The notes below the pieces were generated by a model that was given only the letters and a program-made list of their open reading frames with translations, was not told where the DNA came from and did no database searches. DNA of 36,847 bases from NCBI GenBank assembly GCA_038750655.1, contig JBCDGZ010000076.1:1-36847 (forward strand), in the 5' to 3' direction. A program made the position numbers and the translations under genes. The stretch comes from JBCDGZ01 sp038750655 (GTDB taxonomy: Bacteria > Bacteroidota > Bacteroidia > Chitinophagales > Saprospiraceae). Positions 7,365 through 18,500 of this stretch are shown piece after piece; position 1 is the stretch's first letter; each line of letters starts with the position of its first letter.

Positions 7365-10300
7365 ATGAAACCAAAGTGCCGTATACGAGAAGTACTCCTT
7401 TTTACCCCAAAATACCTGTGGATTGTTCTCTTGGGCCTGGCCGGGCCGCTGATTGCGCAGCAGGCGCAGCTCGAATTTTATCCGACAGGGGAACACCTGT
7501 CTAGCTCCGATCCTTTAAAGATTCGGCAGGACGAAGATGGATTTATTTGGGTGATGGGGCAAAGCCTGGATCGCTACGATGGGTATCATTTTGTCAATAT
7601 CAAAGACCAGGAGGCTGCTTGGGCGGATTTCTACTTGGATGATCGGAATTATATCGTGCTGGGTAACTATATCTATACTCAATCGGAAACGCACTTCTTT
7701 TTGCGCCATATGGAAACGGGGAAATTGGACAGCATCTACTATCGAGATCAGCTGAAAGAAGGAGAGATCATTAAGGAGGACTTGTTTTTCCATGAGACGG
7801 CTAGCGGGCGACTGTTTTTTTTCTTCTATGATCCTCCGACAGACCAGACGACGTTTGTGGAATGGGAAGGGGGGACCTTGAAGCGGAGATTTTCCCAAAC
7901 CAACATGGGGACGGCTGATGCTTTTGACTGCTCTTCTTCGGATTGTTCCTCGCTGCTGAGTGATGCGGAAGATCATTTTTATTACCTTGATCAGGAAAAT
8001 CACTACCTTTTAAAGATTGATGATCGAGGGCAGTTGCTGCAAAAGATTCCCTGCCCCAGGCCCGATGATCTGATTACCGGACTGGTGAAGGGGAAGAACC
8101 GTTCCCTTTATCTCATTTACCAAAATCAGATTTTTCAGCTTCAAGAAAAGGCAGCGGCATTTGAGTGGCATCCGATTAGTCGGTATTTTGATACGGAGGC
8201 GCCGGCGGTTTTTGTTAGGGATATTTTGGAACTGCCTAATGGGGATCTTTGGGCCTGTGGAACTGATCTTAGACTGGTTTTTTACCAAGGATCGACGGGT
8301 AAGGTAGAGGATTATCACCAAGATATTTTTAAATTAATTCCTTATCGGGTGTCGCTTTTAGAATTGATGCAGGACCAAATTGGAGCCATCTGGGTTCGAG
8401 TCCAACAATTAGGACTCGTAAAGGTCATTCCGCAGCAACCTTTATTTGATACTTACTTTACAGAGGCGGCATGTGGAGGGTATTGTAGCTTCAGGGGAAT
8501 GGTAGAGAATGAGACTGGGCAGTTGTTTGCCAGTTTGTACCACGGTATTTATCAGATCGATCCTGTTCGTAAGACGACCCAAAAGCTTATTCCTTATATA
8601 GATCAATATGCCCCCTTTGGACTGGGCTACGATAATGGGTACCTCTTGCTGAATAGTGGTCTTCGCTTTCATAGTGTAACGGGGGAACTGGACAATAACC
8701 TGTCAATGCTTCCAACGTATGATTCTGACGAAGGGGTGCTGGTTCGGGACGATGCCGGCAATTGGTGGAACGGGCAGGAAAATACCCTTTGGTTCTACGA
8801 TGCAAAAAGTGAAGAACCTGAGTGGGTGAAAACAGTGCAGATGCCAGTTGAGGGTAAAATTTTTAGTGCGCATTTTGGGGCGAGCAGTAAGCGCATCTGG
8901 GTGGGTAGCCTAAATCGATTGTTTTACTATGAGCCATCCACCCGTACCATCGCTCCTTACTTTGCGACCCCGGAGAAGGAAATTATCCATGCCATTTTTG
9001 AAGATGAGAAGAAAAACATTTGGCTGGGAACCGAGGCGGGATTGGTGATCATTGAATCGCGTCAGCAGAGGGCCAAAAAGTATACGACCAAAGATGGCTT
9101 ACCCCACGATTTTGTGTCGAGTATTTTACCGGAAGGAGATTCTTGTCTGTGGTTGGGGACCAATTCCGGGCTTTCCCGCTTTCAAATCAAGGAGGAAACC
9201 TTCACCAATTTTTACACCGAACACGGCTTATCGCACAATGAATTCAACCGCGTCTCTGCTTACAAAGCCAGGAGTGGACAACTGTTCTTTGGAGGGATGA
9301 GAGGGGTGAATGCCTTTTATCCGCAAGAGGTGATGAAAAAATATGAGCAGCAGAAGAAAAAGCTAGGGAAGATTATCCTGTCCTCCGTTACGCGTACCGA
9401 CGAAAAGCTAGATACCATATTTACCAACCATTTAAACCTGAGTGGCCAAAGGCTGGAGTTTCATCACTGGGACAAATCGATCACCTTTGAGTATTGTTTA
9501 ACGGATTATCGCAAACCGGAGAAAACCCAATTTAGCTACCTGCTGGAAGGCTACAGTAAAGTCTGGTCGAACCCCTCGAAATATAATTTTGCTAAGTTCA
9601 GTACCTTGCCTGCGGGCGACTATGTCCTGCGGGTTAAAGCCTTTGATGCCAAAGGCTCCTGGAATCCAAATGAGCTGGCCATTCCGATCAAGGTTTATCC
9701 CCCCTGGTGGCTGACCTCCTGGGCCTTTTTCCTGTATGCCTTGATTGTAGGAGGCGTTTTCTACGGCATGTACCGCCTCCTGCGCTATCGACTAGAGCTG
9801 AAAAGTCAATTTCAATTTGAGCAGCAAGAAGCCCAAAGGCTCAAAGATTTGGATAAATTCAAAAGTCGCTTATTTACTAATCTTACCCACGAATTCAGAA
9901 CGCCCCTCACCATCATCATGGGAATGGCCAAACAAATTTTGCAAGGCGTACAGCAGGTAAAGGAGCAGGATCATTTAAAAACGACGATCGCCTCCCAAAC
10001 CCACCTGATTGAGCAAAATGGGCAGTCGCTGCTACGGCTCATCAACCAACTACTGGACTTATCCAAGCTAGAGAACAATGCCTACCAACTGAATTTGCAA
10101 AATGAAGACGTCATCCTATTTCTAAATTATGCCGTTTCCTCCTTTCAGCCTTTTGCGAACCAACAAAATCTGGGACTCCAGTTTTCTAGCCATCTGGACA
10201 GTTTGAAAATGGACTTCGATTCCTCTCTATTACAACAGGTGATGATCAACTTAATTTCTAATGCCATCAAATTCACCGCATCGGGAGGAAATATTCTGGT

Positions 10301-11462
10301 CAAAGTGAATCGACTGCAAAAAGAGGAAAAGGAGCTTTTACAAATCTGGGTGCAAGATTCCGGGATAGGTATCCCCGCAGAAAAACTTCCCCACGTCTTC
10401 GACCGATTTTATCAGGTGGAGAGCCCCAAGGTCAAGGCTGGCGAAGGAACGGGCATTGGCTTGGCACACACCAAAGAATTGATCCAATTGATGCAAGGAG
10501 AAATTTTTGTGGAAAGTACGGTAGGGGAGGGAACAACTTTCGGAATCCATCTTCCGATCAATAATGAGCTGGAAAAATCCGTCTCCCAAGCCCCCCCAAC
10601 CACTATCGATAGCAAGCCTTCTCTGTTTAGTACTGCTTTGACAAGAACGCCAATCAATCAATCCGTCGCTCCTCCCTTGTCTCCCCATTCGCCGACCCTC
10701 CTGATCATTGAGGACAATCCTGACATCGTCACCTACCTCAAAACTTGCCTGAGTGGCAGCTACCGAATTGAGGTCGCCTATAATGGAAAGATCGGTATCG
10801 AGAAAGCCCTGGAAAATATACCCGATCTTATCATCAGTGATGTAATGATGCCGGAAAAAGATGGGTTCGAAGTGTGTGACTTTTTGAAAAATAATGAAAA
10901 AACCAGCCACATTCCTATCATTCTCCTCACGGCAAAAGCCGACTTTACTTCCAAAATTGAAGGACTGAAAAGAGGCGCAGATGCCTACCTCCCTAAACCT
11001 TTTGAGGAGGAAGAGTTAAAAATTCGCCTCCAATCGCTGCTGCATCGCCAACAACGACTGTTGCAATATTTCGCTGGCCGCGATAGGCAATTACCCGGTA
11101 AACGGTCTGAAAAAACGGCGGCCCTCTCTAACGAAAGCCTCCAAATCGAAGATGCTTTTATCCAAAAAATAGAAGCCATTCTGGAACAACATTACGCAGA
11201 CAAAGATTTTGGCTTGGTCCAGCTGTGTCGTAAAGTCGGGATGAGTCGCTCCCAGATTTTCAGGAAAATGAAGGCCCTGACCGGCATCTCCCCGTCGCGA
11301 TTCATTCGATCTTACCGCTTGAAAAAGGCCAAGTATCTGTTGGAAAATACCCCCTCGAACGTTTCCGAAGCCGCTCGGGAGACCGGCTTTACCAGCCTGC
11401 CGCATTTCTCAAGGGTTTTTCATGAAGAATTCGGCGTTTCTCCCAGTGCAACCTCTAATTAA
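7365..11462 (+). CDS. hybrid two-component system (HTCS) sensor kinase/response regulator
   Basis: The 1365-residue protein has all HTCS parts in one chain. An N-terminal signal/anchor (about residues 17-32) is followed by a periplasmic beta-propeller of Reg_prop repeats (for example D-E-D-G-F-I-W near the start, KKNIWLGTEAGL and CLWLGTNSGL). Next come a Y_Y_Y domain (about 690-780) and one membrane helix (about 783-803). The HisKA domain has the phosphoacceptor in THEFRTP (H842), and the HATPase domain has N966 in the N-box and G-boxes SGIGIP and GTGIGL. The receiver carries the phosphoacceptor in SDVMMP (D1159) and ends with LPKPF, and an AraC-type helix-turn-helix occupies about the last 100 residues. 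All catalytic residues I looked for are present. The family senses a periplasmic ligand, often a glycan, and activates nearby operons. Here there is no SusC/SusD pair in the window. The downstream genes on the same strand are its most obvious candidate targets. Confidence 0.95.
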   Translation: MKPKCRIREVLLFTPKYLWIVLLGLAGPLIAQQAQLEFYPTGEHLSSSDPLKIRQDEDGFIWVMGQSLDRYDGYHFVNIKDQEAAWADFYLDDRNYIVLGNYIYTQSETHFFLRHMETGKLDSIYYRDQLKEGEIIKEDLFFHETASGRLFFFFYDPPTDQTTFVEWEGGTLKRRFSQTNMGTADAFDCSSSDCSSLLSDAEDHFYYLDQENHYLLKIDDRGQLLQKIPCPRPDDLITGLVKGKNRSLYLIYQNQIFQLQEKAAAFEWHPISRYFDTEAPAVFVRDILELPNGDLWACGTDLRLVFYQGSTGKVEDYHQDIFKLIPYRVSLLELMQDQIGAIWVRVQQLGLVKVIPQQPLFDTYFTEAACGGYCSFRGMVENETGQLFASLYHGIYQIDPVRKTTQKLIPYIDQYAPFGLGYDNGYLLLNSGLRFHSVTGELDNNLSMLPTYDSDEGVLVRDDAGNWWNGQENTLWFYDAKSEEPEWVKTVQMPVEGKIFSAHFGASSKRIWVGSLNRLFYYEPSTRTIAPYFATPEKEIIHAIFEDEKKNIWLGTEAGLVIIESRQQRAKKYTTKDGLPHDFVSSILPEGDSCLWLGTNSGLSRFQIKEETFTNFYTEHGLSHNEFNRVSAYKARSGQLFFGGMRGVNAFYPQEVMKKYEQQKKKLGKIILSSVTRTDEKLDTIFTNHLNLSGQRLEFHHWDKSITFEYCLTDYRKPEKTQFSYLLEGYSKVWSNPSKYNFAKFSTLPAGDYVLRVKAFDAKGSWNPNELAIPIKVYPPWWLTSWAFFLYALIVGGVFYGMYRLLRYRLELKSQFQFEQQEAQRLKDLDKFKSRLFTNLTHEFRTPLTIIMGMAKQILQGVQQVKEQDHLKTTIASQTHLIEQNGQSLLRLINQLLDLSKLENNAYQLNLQNEDVILFLNYAVSSFQPFANQQNLGLQFSSHLDSLKMDFDSSLLQQVMINLISNAIKFTASGGNILVKVNRLQKEEKELLQIWVQDSGIGIPAEKLPHVFDRFYQVESPKVKAGEGTGIGLAHTKELIQLMQGEIFVESTVGEGTTFGIHLPINNELEKSVSQAPPTTIDSKPSLFSTALTRTPINQSVAPPLSPHSPTLLIIEDNPDIVTYLKTCLSGSYRIEVAYNGKIGIEKALENIPDLIISDVMMPEKDGFEVCDFLKNNEKTSHIPIILLTAKADFTSKIEGLKRGADAYLPKPFEEEELKIRLQSLLHRQQRLLQYFAGRDRQLPGKRSEKTAALSNESLQIEDAFIQKIEAILEQHYADKDFGLVQLCRKVGMSRSQIFRKMKALTGISPSRFIRSYRLKKAKYLLENTPSNVSEAARETGFTSLPHFSRVFHEEFGVSPSATSN

Positions 11463-11635
11463 TTGATAATCATTCCGTTATTGCTATTATTGCTCCCCTT
11501 GCGCAACCAGGAGATAAACATTTTTTACCCACGTACACCCTCTGGATAATAAATTGAACCCAATCGGCAAGCGATTAGGTAAGCTTAGCCCCATCTTTGT
11601 TTTGTCCTTTGTAGCACCTCAATAAAAAACGAAAA

Positions 11636-12370
11636 ATGATCGCAATCAAGCAACTCCGGTTGGTATTGGTGGGTATTGCTTTATTCCCCCTGCTTTTTTC
11701 AATCAACTTAATAAATGATTGTCACTGTCCAGCGCATAACATCTACTTCGAAACCCAGTCGCAAATAGATGATTTTCCCATCCGTTACCCCAAGTGCACT
11801 CGGTTCACTGGCAATGTCAAGATCAGTAGTGCCACGATCAGTAACCTCAATGGCCTTGCTGGGCTGACCGCCATCCTTGGCTTTTTGCACATTTACAAAA
11901 ATGAACAACTGAACAACCTAAGCGGCCTCTCCCAAATATCGACCATCCAAGGCGACCTGCTGATCGCCCAAAATCCGCAGCTGCAAAACTTGAAGGAACT
12001 CTCTCAGCTTTCTAGCATCGGCAGAGACTTAGTTATTGTCCAAAATAACCAACTCCACTCCCTAAGTGGCTTAACCCAACTCCAAAAAATCGAACGTGAT
12101 TTGATCATTACTCAAAACCAACACTTACTACAATTAGAAGGACTGAATAACCTAAAGTCTATCGGTGCCTATTTAACCATTTCGGAGAACAATAACTTGG
12201 AAAGCCTTAACGGGCTTTCCCAACTCCACTTCGTCCAAAAAGACATCGCTATTGTGGACAACCGGCAACTGAGCAATATTGATGCCCTCAATCTTCGTGG
12301 CTGTCAAGGAAAGGTGAATATTTATAATAATAAAAAATTAGATATGAAGAAGGTCTTTAGTTTGCGGTGA
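11636..12370 (+). CDS. exported leucine-rich (receptor-L-like) repeat protein
   Basis: This 244-residue protein has an N-terminal hydrophobic signal (residues about 8-24) and an early Cys cluster (C-H-C at 29-31, C54). Six exact 24-residue repeats follow from about residue 68 to 211, with pattern L-x-x-L-x-G-L-x-x-L-x-x-I-x-x-x-L-x-I-x-x-N-x-x, and a short final cap. This is the pattern of receptor L-domain/leucine-rich repeats of Bacteroidota surface proteins, which form a beta-helix-like solenoid used for binding. No T9SS sorting domain is present; export is probably by Sec, with the final location unknown. It lies 173 bases after the HTCS gene and 189 bases before the giant-protein operon, all on one strand. 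The partner is unknown. Confidence 0.8.
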   Translation: MIAIKQLRLVLVGIALFPLLFSINLINDCHCPAHNIYFETQSQIDDFPIRYPKCTRFTGNVKISSATISNLNGLAGLTAILGFLHIYKNEQLNNLSGLSQISTIQGDLLIAQNPQLQNLKELSQLSSIGRDLVIVQNNQLHSLSGLTQLQKIERDLIITQNQHLLQLEGLNNLKSIGAYLTISENNNLESLNGLSQLHFVQKDIAIVDNRQLSNIDALNLRGCQGKVNIYNNKKLDMKKVFSLR

Positions 12371-12428
12371 TTTTTACTTATGTTTACCACCCAATAATCC
12401 AACACCCACCCTTTCTAAAAAAGGCGAA

Positions 12429-12495
12429 TTCGTAGAGCCAAATTACATACCAAGTCTAACAGGGTTACACAACTAAGAATTTTCGTAGAGCCAAA
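12429..12495 (+). repeat. two direct repeats TTCGTAGAGCCAAA upstream of the giant operon
   Basis: The 14-base sequence occurs at 12429-12442 and again at 12482-12495, 53 bases apart. Both copies are flanked by GAATT on the left and AATT on the right. Two such copies in a 189-base intergenic region are unlikely to be chance, and paired direct repeats before an operon are typical of activator binding sites. Confidence 0.5.
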
Positions 12496-12504
12496 ATTTT
12501 TATG

Positions 12505-12529
12505 CTAATTGCCATTGCTGCGCAATTAG
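12505..12529 (+). promoter_or_regulatory. leader hairpin before the giant operon
   Basis: CTAATTGC (12505-12512) pairs perfectly with GCAATTAG (12522-12529) around a nine-base loop. The stem ends 30 bases before the start codon at 12560. No T-run follows. It could be a leader structure or part of an operator. Confidence 0.35.
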
Positions 12530-12559
12530 GGTTGAACGAAGTGGTAATATCCCTCAAGA

Positions 12560-15500
12560 ATGAAGAACGCGAGCTACGCTCTACTTGTCCCTTTCAAAGT
12601 AGATGCCCTACATCTGAATGCTGATAAAAGTGTGTTGTCTGCCTTTGCGGACTTTAGTCGATTGCCCTATACCCATGTAGATGAGGAGGGGCAGGCTTAT
12701 GATGTGAATCCAGATACGGCCTATTTGAGTGAGTCGGTGGCCCTGCCGCCTTTTAGTGAGTCTAACTTGATTTTGAAGAAAGGGATTCACCTGCATTGGG
12801 CCTTGCCAGACGGGCTGGTTAATGCGCCGGGGGCGACGGCAGACTTGGAGTCGGAGCAACGCTTTCCGGCCGTGCCCAACCGCTGGCTGGTCTCAAGAAT
12901 TGAGGGAGGAGTAAAGACGGCGCAGTGGGTGGTGGAGAGCGACTTTTTGTATCCCCTCGATACGCCGCCGCCCTTGCCTCATGTCGCCGTGCCGATGCCC
13001 GCGGTCGTCGCCAAAGAAGGCCAAGAGACCATACAAGCGGCCCCCTTTCGGTACATGGGCCGCGCCGTGCCGCTGGCCGCCTGGGAAAACGAAATCAACC
13101 AAACTTCGCAAAACGAGTACTGGTCGGAGTTCTACCAACAACCCCTCACTGCCGTCGGCTACGGAGAACCCACCTTCGCCTCCTACTTCCCCAATTGCTA
13201 CGCTGTCTTTGGATGCTACGATGACCTGACCACCGTACCGCTCAAAGACCCCACGGCCAATTACGAATATGAAGTCCTGGGCTGGTACGAAAAAACACCC
13301 GGCTACACCAAAGCGCCCGATTACCTGCACCAACGAATCGAACAATTCAAGCAGCAACCCCTGACTGTCCACAAACAACCGCTGACAGAAAGCTACCGAC
13401 GCAAAGGCCGCCTCCTCTGGAAAACCCTCTACAATTGGAATCACTCCTATCCTAATTCTGCAAAAAAGGTGACGCCGGAAGCGGGCAAAGTAGCTCCCGC
13501 AGGATACGGCAGTGGATTAGAGGCCGTCTATAATGCGACACAGCGGGCCAGCATCAATGGCTTTCTGACGCCAGCTGAAGTAGTCCAACTCGATATTGCT
13601 ACTGACCTACCTTCCAACGCTTTCTCCACCTTCGTCGATGCAGTCTGGACGGAAATTATAGGGCTGGGAGCGGCCACCGTGCAACAACTCAGCGCAGAGG
13701 TCTTGCTCCTAAAAGCGGCTCCCAGCAGCCCGACCGCTCCCTATCTGAAAGCCTACAGCACCACTGCCCTCAGCGATTTTCTCAACCCCGATAAGCACCT
13801 GCGCCTTTTTCAATTCAGCCAGCTTGCCATCCTTGGTAACCTGACCGCCAAGAAGATTTGGCAGCAACTGGTCGATCAGCAATGGATCGTTCCGCTGCCG
13901 GGGGAGGAGACCAGCCTGGCAGCCGTTATGCCCATGCAAAAGCGCAAGCCGCTGGGCGAGGCTTATCGCCGATACAAAAAACAACTGCAAACTTTATTAA
14001 GTGGAGCTAAGGTGGCTTTCATCACTAAGAGCCAATTGCAGCAGCAACTGACGATCTATTTCGAAGGCTTACCCGATGTTTTCTTATTGCCCAAAAAACG
14101 AATCACCGATCGCTACGGGGCGGAGAATCAAGCGGTGCTCTGGACTTTTTTGCTAAACAATAACTACCTGCTGCCCTTCACTGCCGACTATGCCTATTTG
14201 CCCAAAACCATCACCAAGGGCTATACCAAAAAGTACAAGCTCAGTACCAATATCGGTAAGCTCCTGAATGATGATATTGTTAATGGGAAGCTGCTCAATC
14301 CGCACGGTAGTTTTTCCGTAATCCGCTCCGAGCTGGTCAACTGGCGCTTTAGTCCAACGAAGGGCTGGAAGGATGTTTGGAAAAAACTGTACGCTAATCA
14401 TTATGTTCTGCCTAGCACGGTCACGCTGAACGATGGAGTGGATGCTACCTTTGCTACCAAGTTTCCCTTTGTCGGTACAGCTACTTCTTTTTCGCTGAGT
14501 CAGGTGATCGCTAATCATTTGCAGCAAGCTGATGTACTCTGGGAGGCACAGATCAACACGAAGCAATTGATTCCGGTTGAAGGGAAGGTCAACACTTCGG
14601 TGATCGGCAATAAGATTGCGGTGCCGGAGGCCATCTCGGCGCAAATTCATCAGCTCATTTATACCCTCTCGCAATCTGATATTCGAACGGCCTTTGGGCA
14701 GGAGTATGTCAATGAACTCTGGCAGGAGTTGCTGGCCAAATCCTGGATCAGCGAGATTCCGGATGCGGCAACGCTGGCGACGATTAACCCAACTACGCAA
14801 TGGCTGTGGCCCCTAGCGGCCCAATTCAAGCCTTTTCAAACGGAGTTGCAGCGTCTGCTCGATCCCAATTTAAAGATGGCCGAGCAAATTGCTCAGCCGG
14901 TCAGGGGCTTGATGTATGGGGTGTCTCCGACTTTGTTCACCAGCCAGTTTGGCTTGGAGGTCGGGCGTCAGATATGGGATGGGCTGATTGATGGCAATTG
15001 GATTACAGCTGAGAACGAGCTGCAGGGGATGATCAATAATACACAACTGCGCCTGGATTTAGCCGAGGATTTAAAGCCCTATCTCCAAGAAATTACGGAG
15101 CTGCTGTCTCCTCAGATTCATCGGCAAGCCTTTCTGGATCGGTTCGGAGCGGAAGGGACTTTGATCTGGGAAATGTTGGTGTTGGATGGATGGGTGTTGG
15201 TTGATCCTACGACTTGTACGGAGGCGATTATGGCCAGAGGGGGGGCGGCACTGCAAGGTCCGGATTTCATTCAATATGCCTTTAAAACCCAGCTACAGCG
15301 TTACTTGCATTCGCAGCTGTCTTGGCATATGGGGAGTACCATCACCCGGACGAAATTCAACGATGCCCTGGGCCTCGGCGATAATACGGTATGGACAAGC
15401 TTAGATCAGAAGGGCTGGATTTTACCTAATGCCAATCAAGGGGCAGACCTTAGCGCTATTATTGAGCCTGTGGCAAATCGCATTCCCTTGGAGGATTCCC

Positions 15501-18500
15501 AAGCTCGGCACCAGGATGCCATCAACGAATTTTTTTACCAATCGATTTTACAGCAGGCCATCCCGGAGCAGTCCCTATTTTTTGGAAAAGTCACCATGGA
15601 TAATTCCTCCGTTTCCATTCGAAAAGGGAGTAGAACCCAAATTCCGAAAAGTGCGTCGCCCAATACCGCCTATGCGAAAAATGAAGTGGAGATTGCTGTA
15701 GCCAATTCGAGTACCGAAGCCCTCTCGGCTTACCTGGCTGCTCAACTCGTGAAAAGAGCCGATACGGTCTCTAAGAGTAAAGGAATGATCGAGGATGTGT
15801 TGGAGGGCGTGCAGTTTTCCAGAAAATTAAAAAATATCAAATTCGACCTGGCCGCAAAGTTTCAGGAGCAGCGGCATCATAAAGAATTCTTGGCCCACAA
15901 AAGCGGCATCATCTGGACCATCCAACCTTTTAGCAATAACAACAATGCAGACCAGCCAAATAGTACGACTCAGGTGGATTTGCCGACGGCCTTGGCCCAT
16001 GAACTCAATGCCCTAAATACGCTGCACAGAAATTATGAGAAAGCCCATCAACAGATCATCTCGCTCCGTCAGCAGTTGTTTATGGACTGGTACAAATACC
16101 TATTGTCGGTGTATCCGCCGCAAAATCAAGACTTGTATCCAGACATCGATACCGCAAAATATTTTATCGAAGAGGTGGACTTGAGTACCATCCAAAAGGT
16201 CATCGAACACACGGGAATTCTCAAAGTTGTGGGGGATGAAAACAACATCACTGGAGCCGTAGGGCATTTCATCGATTTGGATCATGCGGCTTGGGATTAT
16301 GGACAATTGCCGGTCATCAAAACCATCAATGAGTTGGAATCCATCTTGTTGCAAGATGATCCGGCTTTGCGAATTTTTACGCAAGCGCATTTGGTAGCGC
16401 AGCAAGTGCAGAAAGTACTTGATCTGCTGAATGGCTTCAACGAAAGTCAGCTGACTAAAGCCTCTCCGCGTCATTATACGCTAGGTTGGGTACCCGCTCC
16501 TCGCTACTGGGAAGCCAAGGAGCCAGTGGTTTTGTTGACGGGGGACAGCATTGTACAGACCGATCGCCACGGTGAAGATGGGGCGCATCGGGAAGATAAT
16601 CTATTGGACTGTTTTACTGTTGGACTCCATGAGGTGCTGCCCATCGCTCGCGAGGAAGTATCTACCATTATGAATTGGATCAGCATCAAGGTGAGTGCTA
16701 TCGAAAAGGCGGTTGTTGCGGAATCGGCAGCCGCCAAGGAGCGGATCGGTTTCAGGACCTGTAGCAGCCAGCCCTGGCATCCGATGATGTTGGAATGGGA
16801 GGTCAACTTCACCGCGATGAATGACCCGACCCACGGCAATAAAGACTACCTGGGCTATGAGCCTCATTTTATTGACAACAATTATACCTTACCGGAGGAA
16901 AGCCCAAGGTATCAGCCGATCACGGATGAGGTGCAGCCCTCTAGTAATAAAAGTTATTATCGGGGCTACAGTTTGCTTTCTCCTTCGGCCATCAGCGGTT
17001 TTGAGCAGCACCTGTTGAATTATTTGAAAAATTATGGCATTGATGCAACGCAGGGTGATCTTGATACACAATTGGCGCAGGCGGTTAAGACCATGAAGTT
17101 GGATAAAAATGTGCAAGACATCCTCAAGGTTGTCGGTCAGGCTTACCAAACGCTGCCCCGGACCAACGCGCTGGCGCAGAGTCTGTCCGGCTTCAATGCC
17201 GCCTTGCTACAACAACGCAAAACCCTGCAATTCAAAATAGCCGACCCGCTAGGCTTCACTCATTATCAAGCGTTTACCAATAAGGTGCGGAAATATGTAG
17301 GCAATTACAACACCGCCGCCCCCGCTCCCAGCAACGACTTCAATCCCCTCCGGGCGGGCTCCCTGGAACTCCGAAAAATGCGCCTTATCGATACCTTCGG
17401 CCAAACCCTGGATTTGGAAACTACGGCCTTCGAAACGACCGAGCAAATGCAGTACAGCTACAACCCGCATACGGTCAATCTGCCGCCGCGCATCAGCCAG
17501 CCCGCTCGGCTCAACCTGCGCTGGCTGTCGGCCGACTATCAGGACATCGAGATGAATAGCCACCCCGCGACCAGTCCCATCTGCGGTTGGCTGCTGCTCA
17601 ATAAGCTGGACGATAGCTTGATGATTTACGATAACCAGGGGACGCTGCTGGGGAGCATCAACGAAAGCGGGGCTTGGCAGCGCGCACCGGGCGACCGAGG
17701 TCTATCCGCTCCAACGGCCATCGCCAATACGCATTTGCAAAAAATGGTGACCTACATCCAAAGCAAAGGTACCACCTTCCAAAGTCACTTCATTGAGGCT
17801 TGCGGAAATGCCTTGGAAAATATCCATCCAGAATACTTTACCGAACATCAAGACCTAAGCTTACTAATGAGTCGCCCGGTGGCGCTGGTGCGCGCAGAAG
17901 TGTCGTTGGACATCATGGGATTACCGCAAACCAACCACAGTTGGGATAGCTTCCGGGCCGATATTCGACGAGGGCTTATTCACTTCCCGGCGGATAGCAT
18001 TACTGAATGGCTCAAGACGCTGGATGCTAATATCACTACGGCGGATTTGCGGAAAGCCCTGAGTATGCAGATGAAGATATGGAAGACTTATCCCTTCTTT
18101 AGAATGGACGATTTGGAGGACTACATCGAGCAGCAGGGGAGTGCGCTGACTTTGAGTGGGCTGCTCAGAGAGATTCCGAAGGTGCCAGCGCGGCAGCCTT
18201 TTCAGGTGGAGGAAATCAGCGATTACATCGCGCAGATCAGAGAGACCTACAACTATGAAAATGTGACTTTCCCCGTGCGGCTGGGTGACTATCGCCAGCT
18301 GAATGATGGCTTGGTGGCCTATTGGGATGGAGTGATTGATGAGGGAGATAAAATCTATATGCCGCAAACGACCAGTGATATTCAGGATGCTTCCATTGAG
18401 ATGGGCTCGGCCCAAACGCTGACCATTGATTTGTCGATCAAGGAGCCGGTTCGGCGATACTCGATGTTGATCGATCCTACTGGGTCGCTGCACGCCACCT

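Noticed and set aside
7365..12370. Polysaccharide utilisation locus around the HTCS
   Set aside because: No SusC/SusD pair or carbohydrate-active enzyme gene is visible in the window.
12893..13444. Minus-strand open frame of 183 codons inside the 2151-residue gene
   Set aside because: Antisense frame in a C-rich part of a well-supported gene; no start context or motif.
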